Shown here: piece by piece, positions 30,876 through 41,346 of the stretch
Layout of the letters: each line of letters starts with the position of its first letter
Numbering within the stretch: the first letter of the stretch is position 1
Assembly (NCBI GenBank): GCA_963576565.1
Contig: OY755042.1
Coordinates: 107,437,314-107,501,313 of the forward strand
DNA: 64,000 nucleotides
Source: Aspidapion aeneum
Lineage: Eukaryota > Arthropoda > Insecta > Coleoptera > Brentidae
Reading direction: 5' to 3'
The notes under the pieces: model-generated
Database searches by the model: none
The model's input: only the letters and a program-made list of their open reading frames with translations
Told to the model about the DNA's origin: nothing
Position numbers and translations under genes: made by a program

Positions 30876-31621
30876 TCACAAGTAGGAAATATAATATTTA
30901 TGTCTCATCTGTCACTTTTCATCCCGATTTTTTTGCTTCTTTGTCACTGTTCATCCTAAAAATAAAAAGTGACACATTCCTAAATATCGCGATGAAAAGT
31001 GAACTTTATACGTCAAAAGTGCAAGACCGATTTTTTTTAATGCAAAAAATTAGAATATTGCAGAAAATGCATTGCATTGCAATGCCTGGCTTGTTTATTT
31101 TAGTTGTTTACTAATTAATTTTTGATTATTTCCGAAGTGATACCTATATTACTTGCAAAATCATTTGTGGTAATATTGAAAGAACTATTTAAAAATTAAT
31201 TTCTTGACACTGCTAATATAACATTTACCAAGCAAGGTCAAGATTGCAGTTTTCCTTCAGGAAAAGGTGGGGGTTTTCTCCTAAGTTCTCCGAACCAGTG
31301 CAGTGCTAAGACTGCTAAGTATATGCATTGCAGAGGCGGTCCCAGTAGTGGTGCCCGCGAGAGTCTCGCATGGTCTCGTCTCGTTTACAAGACCAGACTC
31401 GAGACGAGACTCGGACAAGACGAGACGAGACTTTTATTGGTCTCGCCTCGAGTCTCGTGCAAGACTTCTCGTGTCTCGTGCGAGAGTCTCGCAGGTAAAT
31501 ATTTCTGCGTGCCGACTGCAGACTTGAGATATTCATTCATAATACAAAATATTTAGAAAGAATTTAGACTATTTAGCACAGATAGACAAAACATTTCATT
31601 CATGAATACTTTAAAAACACC

Positions 31622-31950
31622 AAGGGCGCACCCGGCCCCCCCCAAGCCTTAGAGTTTTAATATATTTTTCACATATTTCATGATAAAACATGAAAAATAC
31701 CTGAAAATTGGACATCAGGAGGTTTCGGGCCCCTCCCAAGCCCAAGCTGTGGCGTAGTGGCGAAAAGATATGACGACCTTTGTTTTTTTTTTTTGGAGAC
31801 GGTGCGGTTCAAAATTCTACGGCGCGGTTCGGTTCGGTTCGGTTGGGTGGGTGTTGGTTGGTGCATTTTTTTTTTGGCCGCCACTTTTTTGAGGGTGCGC
31901 TTTGTAGCTGTCGGGGCCCCCCCCAAGACACATTCCTGGGTGCGCCACTG
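31622..31950. mobile_element. hAT MITE with perfect 8-bp TSD
   Basis: The ends are AAGGGCGCACCCGG and CCTGGGTGCGCCACTG. AAAACACC is duplicated exactly (31614-31621, 31951-31958). A GGTTC simple-repeat stretch (about 31820-31860) and G/C homopolymer runs lie inside. It shares both ends with 45966-46492. Confidence 0.85.
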
Positions 31951-32077
31951 AAAACACCATCCATGATTGTTGTCAAACGACGTAATGCGTGAAACGAAAA
32001 CGGACTAGTATTATTCCTCTCTTACGGCGGCGGAACATAAAGGCAATACTGCAATAACGACAGATCGCAAATTTAAT

Positions 32078-32355
32078 AGGGACCTATTGCAATAGTGCCA
32101 GGCACAAATTGTGCCGGGCACTATATTGACAGTTTCTCATTATAAGAACAGCTGTGTCCTTTCAAAATTAGGCCTTTGTGTATTATACGAGCCGGATTTA
32201 ATAGTGACGCCACTATTAATGGAAAATAAACGACGGGATTTATAAATTCGACTTTGGTATGTCAATTTTGAAGGATCAACTGTCAGTTTGTAATGCGAAA
32301 CTGTCAATATAGTGCCCGGCACAATTTGTTCCTGGCACTATTGCAATAGGTCCCT
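32078..32355. mobile_element. MITE with about 60-80 bp TIRs
   Basis: AGGGACCTATTGCAATAGTG and CACTATTGCAATAGGTCCCT are exact inverses. Inward, AGTGCCAGGCACAA and TGTGCCGGGCACTATATTGA are mirrored with few changes. The terminal TA-rich flanks make the duplication ambiguous. Confidence 0.8.
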
Positions 32356-32944
32356 AATGACTACCTGAAAATCTATAAATAAGTCTTTCTGTGCTAAATA
32401 GTCTAAGATAAAGAATAACTTTGTTTTGACGGGCCGACGCCGGAGTTGCATTGCTGATCTGAATGATAAAGGTTTTTTTTCTTAGATACCAATTTCTTAA
32501 ATAAGTAAAATAATGTTGGATTAAAGTTTTTCTTTTGTTTATTTGTTTAGAATATACGTGTTACTTTTTATATTATTTTTATAACTTTCGAATATATAAT
32601 GCTATGTTTTTTCTTGTTTAGATGTATGATGTAAGTATGTACGTACCTATTAGGTACTTACTTTTCAATAAATAATGTTATTTTTGTTGTAATTTTCTCT
32701 TCCTACTTCTACATTATACCTAAAAAGTAGGTAAAGCTAAATATCCCGTACTAGACTGGAACTACATTTGCGAGACTCTCGTACGAGACGCGAGACGAGA
32801 CGAGACTCAAGGCTGCGAAACGAGACTCGAGATAAGACTTCATATTTTATCGGCGTGACGAGACGAGACTTTATGAAAGTCTCGTCTCGGTGGTCTCGTG
32901 TGAATCCTTTCAAAAATGGGGGTTAAACAAAAAAATACATTTTT

Positions 32945-33420
32945 ACCTTCCTAGCCCGCGCAGCAGTGCCTAGGGAAATATTATTTTTGACGAATTTTTT
33001 TTTTTGAGATTACGCCGAAAATGTGTTATTTGGGTGTATGTTGATATATATTAGCAATATCATCATGATATCTGCTAGTGTGTGAATGTTTGTATGTCTG
33101 TCCGTAACACGATTGCTCCTAAACCGCTGAACCGATTTTCATAAAATTTTTAGGTAAAATATTCCTCAACACTCTAACGCGCTGATTAGATTTTGGTCAA
33201 AATTCATTCATGCTAATGATAAGAATGATTTTTTGACAATTAAAAATTTTTAAAAATGAAAACTTTTTAACGAAGCATCGGATCAATATGCGGTTTTCGG
33301 AATATAGTAGACTTCGTAGGAGCTTAAGTTTCTGAGATCTTTACAATAAACTGTTTTAACTTAAAGTCTGCTAATAGGCTAGCTATTAGAAAGGTATCAG
33401 ATCCGTCATGGATCCATTTA
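32945..33420 (+). repeat. Near-complete copy of the CTAGCCCGCGCAGC dispersed repeat
   Basis: It begins CCTTCCTAGCCCGCGCAGCA. It continues with ATTACGCCGAAAATGTG, TGTCTGTCCGTAACACG, AACCGCTGAACCGATTTTC and GCATCGGATCAATATGC, and ends AGGTATCAGATCCGTCATGG. This copy gives the clearest view of the uninterrupted family. Confidence 0.7.
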
Positions 33421-33529
33421 TTTGCTCGGTTGAATAATGACAGAGTATAACACACCAAAATGTGTATCTTATGGAGCTCTCTGGAAAAAAGGGGGAGGAC
33501 GATGGGCCCTGGCCACACCTGGAACCGTC

Positions 33530-34060
33530 ACAGTGAAAGCGTATTAGGATTATTTTAGTTGCGGTTAACCTTCAATATTAACTTATTAAGTAGTAGGTTT
33601 GAATTGGAAGTTCCTTTTTTTATTATTAATACCCTTTATACCTAAAACAATGTACTTTTATTACTTATATATTTTTCAAAATATTTATTTAACTATTATT
33701 TGCAAAATTTCCTAATTATCATAATTAAATTTTAAGAAACAACATAGCTTAATATCGAATCAAATCATCAGTAATTTCAACAGGCTAAAAATTTTTCACC
33801 AAAATTACAAAATTGCGTTTATACATTTTTTTTAAATTTCCCTTTATGTGCAGTAATATCCACGGATTGTTGCTAAAACGAAACTTGTTACACATTTATT
33901 ACTATAAATCTGAAAATCTTAGTACGAAAATTATGCAATATTACATGCCCGAGAGCTTTCAGCAAAATAGGTATCAAAACAAGGCGTATACAATTACTTT
34001 CAATTTTATTTAAAGATTTATTGAGATATTTCCGAGGATATAAGCATATTGGAGCAATAC
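33530..34060. other. AT-rich stretch with nothing recognised
   Basis: Only short open frames without family motifs, no clear inverted repeats, and no splice-bounded open frame that I could support. Confidence 0.5.
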
Positions 34061-34117
34061 TCAGTGGCGTAGCGCTGGGGGGGTTTAGGGGCTAAAACCC
34101 CCCATGAGGCAAATTAA

Positions 34118-35935
34118 AAGAATCATAACAAAAATATTTCATGTAAAAAAAAGCAAAGTACGCGAAAATGGCATTTCGTAAAAAGAATTGAGATAAAAGT
34201 AAAGCCAAGTTCTCCAATACAAATTTCAAAATGAAAGGTTCTTACTAGTTTGGAAATATTTTTTTAAACTTTGCTATTACAGCCAAACTTCTTTATGTTC
34301 AATTTAGCACTGTGCCTTAGAGTCATTTACAGCCGTAATAGCCAAGTTTAGAAAAAGATTTCCAAACTAGTTAGAACCTTTCATTTTGAAATTTGTATTG
34401 GAGAACTTGGCTTTACTTTTATCTCAATTCTTTTTACGGAATGCCATTTTCGCGTACTTGGCTTTTTTTTACATGAAATGTTTTTGTTATGATTTCACTT
34501 CTTTTTTAAAGGAATTGGAAAATACTTAATTTTTAAAGTAGTAAAATATGCGGAATATTGTTTAAAACTTTTGCAATGCCTTACTTAAATTTTTGAGATT
34601 TTTTAATTTTTTTCCATGGTTTTATCGTAGTTCCTATCAGCCTTCCAAAGCTCAGCTCTCTAGCGTTTCTTAAAATGCACAATGTTACTTTTACATAACT
34701 TTACATGTTTTGGGGAGGGAAATAAATTAAAATTGTCGTGTTTTTAAATTTTGTCCTATAGTTTTATCATAGTTCCTATTAGTCTTCCAATGCTCAGCTC
34801 TCTAGCGTTTCTGGAAGTGGGTAATGTTACTTTTACATAACTTTACATTTATAGGGGAGGAGAGTAAATGAAAATATTGGACTTTTTCATAATTTCTATC
34901 AGCATTCCAATGCTCAGCTCTCTAGCATTTCTGGAAGTGGGCAATGTTAGTTTTATATAAATTTACATTTATAGGAGAAGGAAGTAAATTAAAATGTTGG
35001 TGTTTTTAAATTTTTTCATATAGTTTTATCATATTGTCTTTCAGTCTTAAAAAGTTCAGCTCTCTAGCGTTTCTGGAAGCGGGCAGTGTTACTTTTACAT
35101 AACTTTACATTAATAGGGGAAGGAAGTAAATTAGAATTTTGGGGTGTTTTAATGTTTCTCTATAACTTTATCATAGTTACTATCGGTCTTCCAAAGCTCA
35201 GCTCTCTAGTATGTCTGGAAGTAGGCAATGTTACTTTTACTTAACTTTACATTTATAGGGGAGGGAAGTAAATTAGAATTTTAGGGTGTTTTAATTTTTC
35301 CTTATAGTTTTATCATAGTTCCTATCAGTCTGCCAAAGCTCAACTCTCTAGCATTTCTGGAAGTGGGCAATGCTACTTTCACATAACTTTAAATGTATAG
35401 GGGAGGGGAGTAAATTAAAATGTTGGGGTTTTTTGATTTTTTCCTATAGTTTTATCATAGTTCCTATCAGTCTGCCAAAGCTCAACTCTCTAGCATTTCT
35501 GGAAGTGGGCGATGCTAATTTTACATAACTTTAAATGTACAGGGGAGGGGAGTAAATTAAAATTTTGGGGTTTTTTAATTTTTTCCAGGGGTTTGGTCAT
35601 AATTTCTATCAGTCTGCCAAATTTCAGCTTTGTAGCATGTCTGGAAGTACAGTAGAATATTGATGATCTATACTTGAGTGAGTGAGTAAGTGAGTGGTAA
35701 TTTCGACGTTTTTTGAAATTTCGTAACTACTTTACTACTTTATGGAATTCCATGAAACTTGAAGGGGTTGTTAACTTCATGCAGGTCTTCTACGACTGTG
35801 CAAAGTTTGAGATTCGTAGCACATTCCGAAGTAGAGTTTTAGGTAGGTCAAATATCGGCTGAAATGTTTCCAGAAAAGATGGTTACGGCGCGCGAACTTG
35901 GCGAGACACTGCCGTACCCTCAAATAACGCTACAT
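34118..35935. repeat. Composite repeat B: palindrome plus eight 142-bp units
   Basis: In the opposite orientation to 21250-22665: first the palindrome 34120-34495, then eight tandem units whose CAGCTCTCTAGCGT-type block recurs at about 34653, 34795, 34912, 35056, 35200, 35340, 35482 and 35624. The unique end follows, with AAGATGGTTACGGCGCGCG and GCGAGACACTGCCGTACCC. There are twice as many units as in copy A. Confidence 0.75.
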
Positions 35936-36054
35936 GAATGTTCTAAAACTAACTAAGTGGTAGGTGCCTACCCTCTCATATTTCATGGATATGCCTAACA
36001 TGTCTAGTGTCTATTACCACAGTTTATACACTGTGCTATTACCTAAACTCCATA

Positions 36055-36168
36055 CCATAATTTTTGAGATAACTTTTTGACAGTTATCAGCTGTTTACCA
36101 TAACAAATAGCATAGGCAAACGAAAAAAACTTGTCAAAAGTTATCTTAAAAATAATGATATAGGGTGT
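36055..36168. mobile_element. Intact small palindromic MITE (empty-site reference)
   Basis: The two ends TTTTTGAGATAACTTTTTGA and its inverse surround TTACCATAACAAATAGCATA. It corresponds to the interrupted copy at 19742-20475, without the 608-bp insertion. Confidence 0.75.
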
Positions 36169-36539
36169 ACAACCCAAGCATTTGATTCGTATACCTTCAT
36201 AAGGGTCAACAAACGTGATTAAGGTTTTTAAAATTCGTAAATACAGAGTGCCTTACGGCAAAAAGAAATTTGTAAATAACTTTTTAAATATTTTTAGTAG
36301 AGTTTTTACATTAGTATAAAGATCGCATTTTTGCACAGAGGTGCGATAAGGTAGATCAGGTGTTTGGGTGGCGTATTTGGTTATAAAGCTACTTTTTAAT
36401 TATTTGGTTTGTGATAATCTTTTGATAAAAAATAGCAGTAAGAAAACGAAGCTAAAAAATCTTTGCCCGACTAACTAATCAGTTGATATACCTTCTTACA
36501 CTTACAAGATAGTATCCGGAGTGTACTAGCGGAAATATA

Positions 36540-37434
36540 TCCACTTCGAAAGATAGGGATACCGCTGTTCAAGCCAATAATTTACTTGCCGCAATCAGCA
36601 TGTTTGAATTTCTTATAGCTCTAGAAATTTTTAAACACGTTTTTCCATTTTCTGTTTGCTTTTGCAAATTTTTACAAAAATCATTCATTGATCTAAGCGA
36701 AGCAGTAAATCATGCTGGAATTCTGAAAGATCAATTGGAATCTGAACGTCACAATGTAGATAACGTCTTTTCTGTAATTTTCAAAAGTGCTAGCGAGAAA
36801 GCCGCTTGACGTCGATGTAAAAATGCCAAGGATTGTTCGGGCGACAGACGACTCGACCCAACATAAAAACCGATTTTGTGGAACAGTATTACAAAATAAC
36901 TGCTTTCATTCCTTATCTTGATTCGTTCATCAATTGCTTGCAAAGCATACATATCTGCTTTGCACACTATAATATTTTGAATAGTTTTTCGATTGTAACA
37001 AAACCTACTCAAGAATGTTTTTTTTTTCTGTAGAACAGCTGTCGTTCTTGTATCATATATATGAACAAGACTTGGTAGACCCACAAGAAACAGTTCTAGC
37101 TGAACTTGCAATGTGGCAGAGAAAATTAAAGGGCAATGAAGAACTGCAGAATCTCACAGCACTAGAATTATTAAAAAAGTGCAATAACACATTTTTTCTC
37201 CATGTGTTTATGCTTCTAAAAATTCTTTGCACATTGCCTGTAACAACTTGCGAGCGTAAGAGATCTTTTTCCACTTTAACTAGACTCAAAAGCTATGAGC
37301 GGTCTGTCTGTGGCCAAGAGAGAATTAATGGGTTGGATCTTTTAAATATTTACCCAAAAGTCATACCACCAACGGAAATAAGCACAATACTTTGCATTAA
37401 CGAAGAAAAGGCGGACGGTTGCCCTTTGAGTTAA
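36540..37434 (+). pseudogene. Broken hAT transposase with C-terminal dimerisation domain
   Basis: Three frames are needed. The first reads AISMFEFLIALEIF, FIDLSEAVNHAGILKDQLES and FKSASEKAA, then a stop. The second reads RQTTRPNIKTDFVEQYYKIT. The last open stretch (from about 37036) reads LEQLS-type helices, then HVFMLLKILCTLPVTTCERK and RSFSTLTRLKSYERSVCGQE with RINGLDLL. The final block is the hAT C-terminal dimerisation domain, ending at TAA 37432-37434. The catalytic acidic residues of the N-terminal half are not recognisable. The sequence resembles the hAT subgroup often annotated as zinc finger MYM / PRKRIR-like. Confidence 0.75.
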
Positions 37435-37562
37435 ATTTTTGTTTTTTAATACATGACATATTTTAACAATTATTAATAAAATTTTTCAAAAATCCTTGTA
37501 TAAAGTTTTGGATACATACATACATTTCAAACCCCCCCCCCCCCATTGGACCGCTGACGCTA

Positions 37563-38930
37563 CTCTACTCGCAAGACTTACATTCTATGTAAAAGTCTCC
37601 ACAAATACAGATTGTAATTAAAAAAGATAAATATGTGATTTTGGATATGGCGAAAGGAAAGACATAGCACAACCTTGATGAATTATCTCGAGGAAAGACA
37701 CATTTATGCAATGAATTCGTTCTATAGAAAGAAACCGCAATGAAAATGGACATGGCTCAGTCCTAATGGAATAACAAAAAATGAAATTGATTACATACTG
37801 ACTACTACGAAAAACATCGTTAGAGATGTAACAGTCCTAAACAGCTTTACAACAGGCAGTGATCACAGGATGGTCAGAAGAAAAATCTGTGTTGATAGCA
37901 ATTTCGAAATGAAGAGAAAAATTAATAATAACAATGAACAACTTGACATGAATAAACTAAAGGAACAGCTAACCCAAAACTTAAGATACAAAAATGAAAA
38001 TAAAGATGAAATCAATGATACGCTGACAAGAGCTATGACCAAAGTAGGAAAAAATGTGGCACAAAAAGATAAAAAGAGAGAAAATTATATATCAGAACAA
38101 ATAAAGAAACTAATGGAAAAAAGGCAGAACCTGGACAAAGAAGGAAAAAGACATGAAAATGATAAAATAAAATAAAAGAAAGAGCCAATAAATAAAAGTT
38201 GAGAAATAGAAAATAACAGAAATATGATATGTTTAAAGCCGATATGAAATAATGGTAATGAAATGGTAGATATAAAATATTTAAAATAAAGGATATGAAC
38301 GGCATAGAAACTAACATTAAAGAGGATATTATAAATATCACACTAACTATTCTATACAGAATTATACCAGACAAAAAAAGAACAATCGCGAAAACCAAAA
38401 ATAAAGAACTGCAACCTGAAATCAGCAAAGCAGAAATAAAAAAGAGCATTAAAGAAATTGAAAAATAACAAATCATCTGGAAAAGAAGATGTAACTGCAG
38501 ATATGCTCAATTACGGTGGTAAAGCCGTAATGTACAACACATACAACCGAACCGAACCCTCCATATTCTTCTGAATAAAATACTAAAAGAAAAAAAAACC
38601 CAAACAACTGAAAACAATCTATGACCATTATTCTACACAAGAAAGGCGATAAAGCAGACCTAAAAATCTAATGCAGAATGACGCAATATCCCCGAAACTA
38701 TTTAACCACACCCTAGAAGATGTTTTTAAAAACTTAGATTGGAAAGAAATAGCCATCAAAGTAAGTAAGATGGAATGATGGAAGAACTGGATACAGCAGC
38801 TAAAAATACAGACTTGAATATGAACTACACTAAAACTAAAATCATAACAAACACAGATGAAGATATCACGATCAGAATAACCCAAGAAAAAATAGAAGAA
38901 GTAGAGGAATATACAGTATGAATCATATGG
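37563..38930 (+). pseudogene. RTE-like retrotransposon fragment: endonuclease end to RT start
   Basis: The AP-endonuclease C-terminus is visible: KNEIDYILTTTKNIVRDVTV followed by SFTTGSDHRMVRRKI, whose SDHR is the catalytic signature. A lysine-rich linker follows (QIKKLMEKRQNLDKEGKRHE), and then, after frame breaks, the RT entry block SSGKEDVTADMLNYGG and further RT pieces (TKIITNTDEDI). Many stops and indels are present, and the 3' end is missing at the MITE at 38921. Confidence 0.7.
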
Positions 38931-39517
38931 AAAACTTTTTTATTATAAATTTTATGAAAAAAAGTTATTCTTCATAAAAAGTTCTGCATTATCTAAAACC
39001 TAGAATACAGTCATCAAATATCAAATTTCTTCTGTGGTATACGAGGTTTGTTAAAAATATGAGTTTTGCTCAAGAGTAAAGTACCTTTAAATTTGATTTA
39101 TTTTTTGCAAAATAAGTGAATGCACTTATTACGCGTTTTAATTGCAAAATTATTAGAAAACATCGAAAAACTAAAAGTTATCAAGTGTTTCGTAATCACA
39201 AGAGATACATGTTCATTTAGAATACAAATATTAGTAAAAAATAAAATAATCTGAAGTTTTAATTTGAATGGATGTACTTCAATATTTAAACGTAATTTTT
39301 AATTCTGATCAACATTTTTTAGTAACATTTTTTCATATTGTCAAATTTAAAGGTACTTTACTCTTGAGAAAAACTCATATTTTATGAAAAACCTCGTATA
39401 CCACTGAAAAAGTTTGATATTTGATGACTGTATTCTAGGTTTTAGATAATGCAGAACTTTTTATGAAGAATAACTTTTTCTCCTAAAATTAATAATAAAA
39501 AAGTTTTCCATATGATT
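38921..39517. mobile_element. Foldback MITE with about 190-bp arms
   Basis: AATCATATGGAAAACTTTTT and its inverse close the element. Inward, AGTTCTGCATTATCTAAAAC and CAGTCATCAAATATCAAA are mirrored at 39400-39460. Confidence 0.8.
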
Positions 39518-40100
39518 CCAACTTAGGGGGACAGACTGTATATATCTGGGACAAATTATTAAACTAAAAAAAGAAAACCACAGCTGAAATTAGGAGACGT
39601 AGAAAAAATGTTTATTTTAAAATTAGTTTCTTAGTTATCATCGAAGCTATCGAGTGAAAGGTTGAATACATTTTGGATGTTTTCCTTGCCTTGGATAAGT
39701 ATATAAATGTTTTTTAAATTAAAAATATTCAGCTGTTATTGAGTATCACATTTATTTTGTTTAATTTCTTATTAATAACCGCAAAAGTTGCTTCTATTAT
39801 CACAACCTAGTTTTTACCTGTACCTAGGTGTAATTTTAACTTCTAACTAAATAAATCACTACCAGTTTTAGACCAGACCTTTGTATGTTATTAAATAAAA
39901 ATAGGATGATGAAAGTAAAAATTTTGGCTATGTATGATTTACACCTTTCTAAATTACATTTATTGCAAAAATGGAATTTGTTGGTAAAGATTCTAACCAC
40001 CCTTACAGTGTTGCCAGACTTTTCTGACGACTTTCCTTCAATTAAGTGACCAAAAAACCTTCATATCAAAACAGTAACGGGTGAGTGGTCGACACCAAAC
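39518..40100. other. AT-rich stretch with nothing recognised
   Basis: No supported open frame, repeat arm or RNA gene is seen apart from simple A/T richness. Confidence 0.5.
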
Positions 40101-40101
40101 C

Positions 40102-41200
40102 AAAATACTCTGCCAATATATGGGCCCGTAAGCTCACACTAGGTACTATAGTTATAGTGTACGTGTGAGCTAATATAACTAAAAACTGAAATATATTTTA
40201 TTCAACTCCACACTAAATTACCTTTTGTTTGATACCACACAAGCCATGTTTTGACTTAAACTCAGATTTTTGAATTCCACCCCCACCCTTAGAAAAATCA
40301 AAAACCAAAATGTATTTTGTTGAACTCCGGACTTAATTACCTTTCGTTTGATATCACACACGCCATATTTTGACTTAAACTCTAATTTTTGAATTATACC
40401 CCCACTCTTTTTTAAAATAAATTAAAATGTATTTTTTTTAACTCCCGACTTAATTACCCTTCGTTTGATATCACACTCGCCATATTTTCACATAAACTAT
40501 AATTTTTGAAATCTATCCCCACCCTTTTATTTGGTTTGTGTTCCGTGGATTTTGTTCATTTTTAAATGAGACCATCTCGACCCAAGACCCAGCCTAGGTA
40601 CCAAATTTCATTGAAATCGGCCAAGCGGTTTTTGAGTTATGCGCGTTGGTCGTTACAGACATACTGTAACGACCAACGCGCATAACTCAAAAACCGCTTG
40701 CCCGATAATGAAATTTGGTACCTACGCTGTGTTTTGGGTCAAGATGGTCCCATTTAAAAATGAACAAAATCCACCGAACACAAGCCAAATAAAAGGTATA
40801 TTTCAAAAATTAGAGTTTATGTAAAAATATGGCGTGTGTGATATCAAACGAAAGGTAATTGCGTCTGGAGTTAAATTAAGTACATTTTACTTTTTAAAAA
40901 AAGGGTGGAGGTAAATTAAAAAAATTAGTGTTTATGTGGAAATATGGCGTGTGTGATATCAAACGAAATGCAATTGAGTCTGGAGTTAAAAAAATACATT
41001 TAGTTTAAAAAAAAAGGTGGGGGTAGATTTGAAAAATTAAAGTTTAAGTCAAAACATGGCTTGTGTGGAATCAAACGAAAGGTAATTGAGTCTGGAGTTC
41101 AATAAAATATATTTCAATTTTTAGTTATATTAGCTGACACGTACACTATAACTATAGTACCTAGTGTGAGCTTAGGTGCCCATAGATTGGCAGAGTATTT
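40102..41200. repeat. 1.1-kb near-perfect palindrome with internal repeats
   Basis: The ends AAATACTCTGCCAAT and ATTGGCAGAGTATTT are inverses. So are TAAGCTCACACTAGGTACTA and its partner near 41155-41175. The centre is an exact hairpin at 40641-40681 (GCGCGTTGGTCGTTACAG, 5-nt loop, inverse). Each arm holds three tandem units of about 110 bp with TTACCTTTCGTTTGATATCA and CGCCATATTTTGAC. Such a structure would readily form a cruciform. No coding capacity. Confidence 0.8.
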
Positions 41201-41346
41201 CTTAGGGTCATTATAATGCATCCTTCATTTTGAATTCTATGCGTTAGCAAACTATTAGGTCTACTATTTTTAGACTTCTGACTCTGTCAGTCTATCTAGA
41301 ATCCTTAGCACTAAATTTCTGCATATGCCAATTATTTTACGTTTTT

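Larger units (their letters stand above)
31340..32910. mobile_element. Element with GTCTCG/CGAGAC-rich ends, carrying nested MITEs
   Basis: 31350-31495 and 32765-32905 are dense with GTCTCGTCTCG / CGAGACGAGAC repeats in both orientations. They look like the two ends of one element about 1.6 kb long. Nested inside are the hAT MITE at 31622-31950 and the MITE at 32078-32355. No transposase is seen. Confidence 0.5.
34062..37562 (+). mobile_element. hAT element with broken transposase and a nested composite repeat
   Basis: The left end CAGTGGCGTAGCGCTGGG is hAT-like, and the C-rich right end near 37530-37562 has CCGCTGACGCTACTC, its imperfect inverse. A hAT dimerisation domain lies just inside the right end, as in autonomous hATs. 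The composite repeat at 34118-35935 and a small palindromic MITE at about 36055-36168 occupy the left part. No clean 8-bp duplication could be fixed. Confidence 0.55.

Noticed and set aside
31303..31556. Arginine/serine-rich open frames on both strands
   Set aside because: They are translations of the GTCTCG/CGAGAC repeat array.
38033..38476. 147-codon hydrophobic minus-strand frame
   Set aside because: It is the antisense of the lysine-rich RTE linker on the plus strand.
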